Made by a program: the position numbers and the translations under genes
In this document: piece by piece, positions 17,327 to 17,381 of the stretch
How the letters are laid out: each line of letters opens with the position of its first letter
Position numbering within the stretch: the first letter of the stretch is position 1
Assembly (NCBI GenBank): GCA_027575765.1
Contig: JANBPT010000978.1
Coordinates: 1-17,381 of the forward strand
DNA length: 17,381 nucleotides
Source of the DNA: Tieghemiomyces parasiticus
Taxonomy: Eukaryota > Kickxellomycota > Dimargaritomycetes > Dimargaritales > Dimargaritaceae
Direction: 5' to 3'
The notes under the pieces: generated by a model
The model's database searches: none
Told to the model about the DNA's origin: nothing
Seen by the model: only the letters and a program-made list of their open reading frames with translations

Positions 17327-17381
17327 CCGCTTGGCTAAGTCCAGCCAGTACTTGGTGGACATGCCCACTTCCTTCTTATCA
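17327..17381 (-). CDS. Partial exon of an unrecognised gene at the right edge
   Basis: Reading leftward from the edge, the frame DKKEVGMSTKYWLDLAKR is open and followed at once by a strong donor, GTAAGT (17326-17321). An ATG at 17362 could be the start, or the frame may continue beyond the window. The residues look like real protein, but they are too few to name a family. If the donor is unused, the frame stays open to a TAA at 17165-17167 with less protein-like sequence. The gene would be convergent with PLAA. Confidence 0.4.

Overview
The window reads as fungal nuclear DNA with a moderately high GC content. It holds five confidently built protein-coding genes and the edge of a sixth. The fungal call rests on a PacC/Rim101-type pH-response zinc-finger factor (a fungal family), on a mitochondrial Mrs2-type magnesium channel, a GDP-mannose pyrophosphorylase alpha subunit and a Doa1/PLAA protein, and on short introns (141-253 nt) with GTNNGN donors, pyrimidine-rich 3' ends and, in five of seven, an exact CTAAC branch-point motif 43-54 nt before the acceptor. 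The intron-containing genes, C-rich intron tracts and large intergenic spaces would suit an early-diverging fungus, but that placement is an inference with little behind it. No tRNA, rRNA, CRISPR array, virus or intact transposon was seen.

Layout from left to right. Positions 1-824 are upstream DNA with a (TC)n tract and a short upstream ORF that overlaps the MRS2 start. Positions 825-2255 (+) encode the single-exon Mrs2-like channel. It converges across about 0.4 kb with a GMPPA-like gene (4211-2660, -, two exons, 432 aa). About 1 kb of promoter/3' DNA follows, then the PacC/Rim101-like gene (7793-5243, -, three exons, 754 aa). A 2.8 kb non-coding stretch upstream of PacC carries an excess of the PacC target motif GCCARG, including three overlapping copies. 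A gene for a secreted protein of no family I recognise lies at 12037-10562 (-, two exons, 430 aa); its first exon encodes a clear signal peptide and it has a TATA box and a poly(A) signal at sensible distances. A 1.6 kb divergent intergenic region separates it from the PLAA/Doa1/Ufd3 gene (13614-16739, +, four exons, 856 aa; seven WD repeats, PFU and PUL domains). A minus-strand coding exon, probably part of a gene continuing beyond the window, touches the right edge.

The genes do not form one pathway. MRS2 serves mitochondrial Mg2+ uptake, GMPPA regulates GDP-mannose supply for glycosylation and cell wall, PacC controls ambient-pH responses (possibly its own expression and, more speculatively, GMPPA), and PLAA serves Cdc48/p97-ubiquitin turnover. 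The points most worth a second look are the unrecognised secreted protein, the candidate PacC autoregulatory site array, and two unusual PLAA introns: one is stop-free and in frame, and the other would, if retained, replace the PUL domain with a hydrophobic tail.
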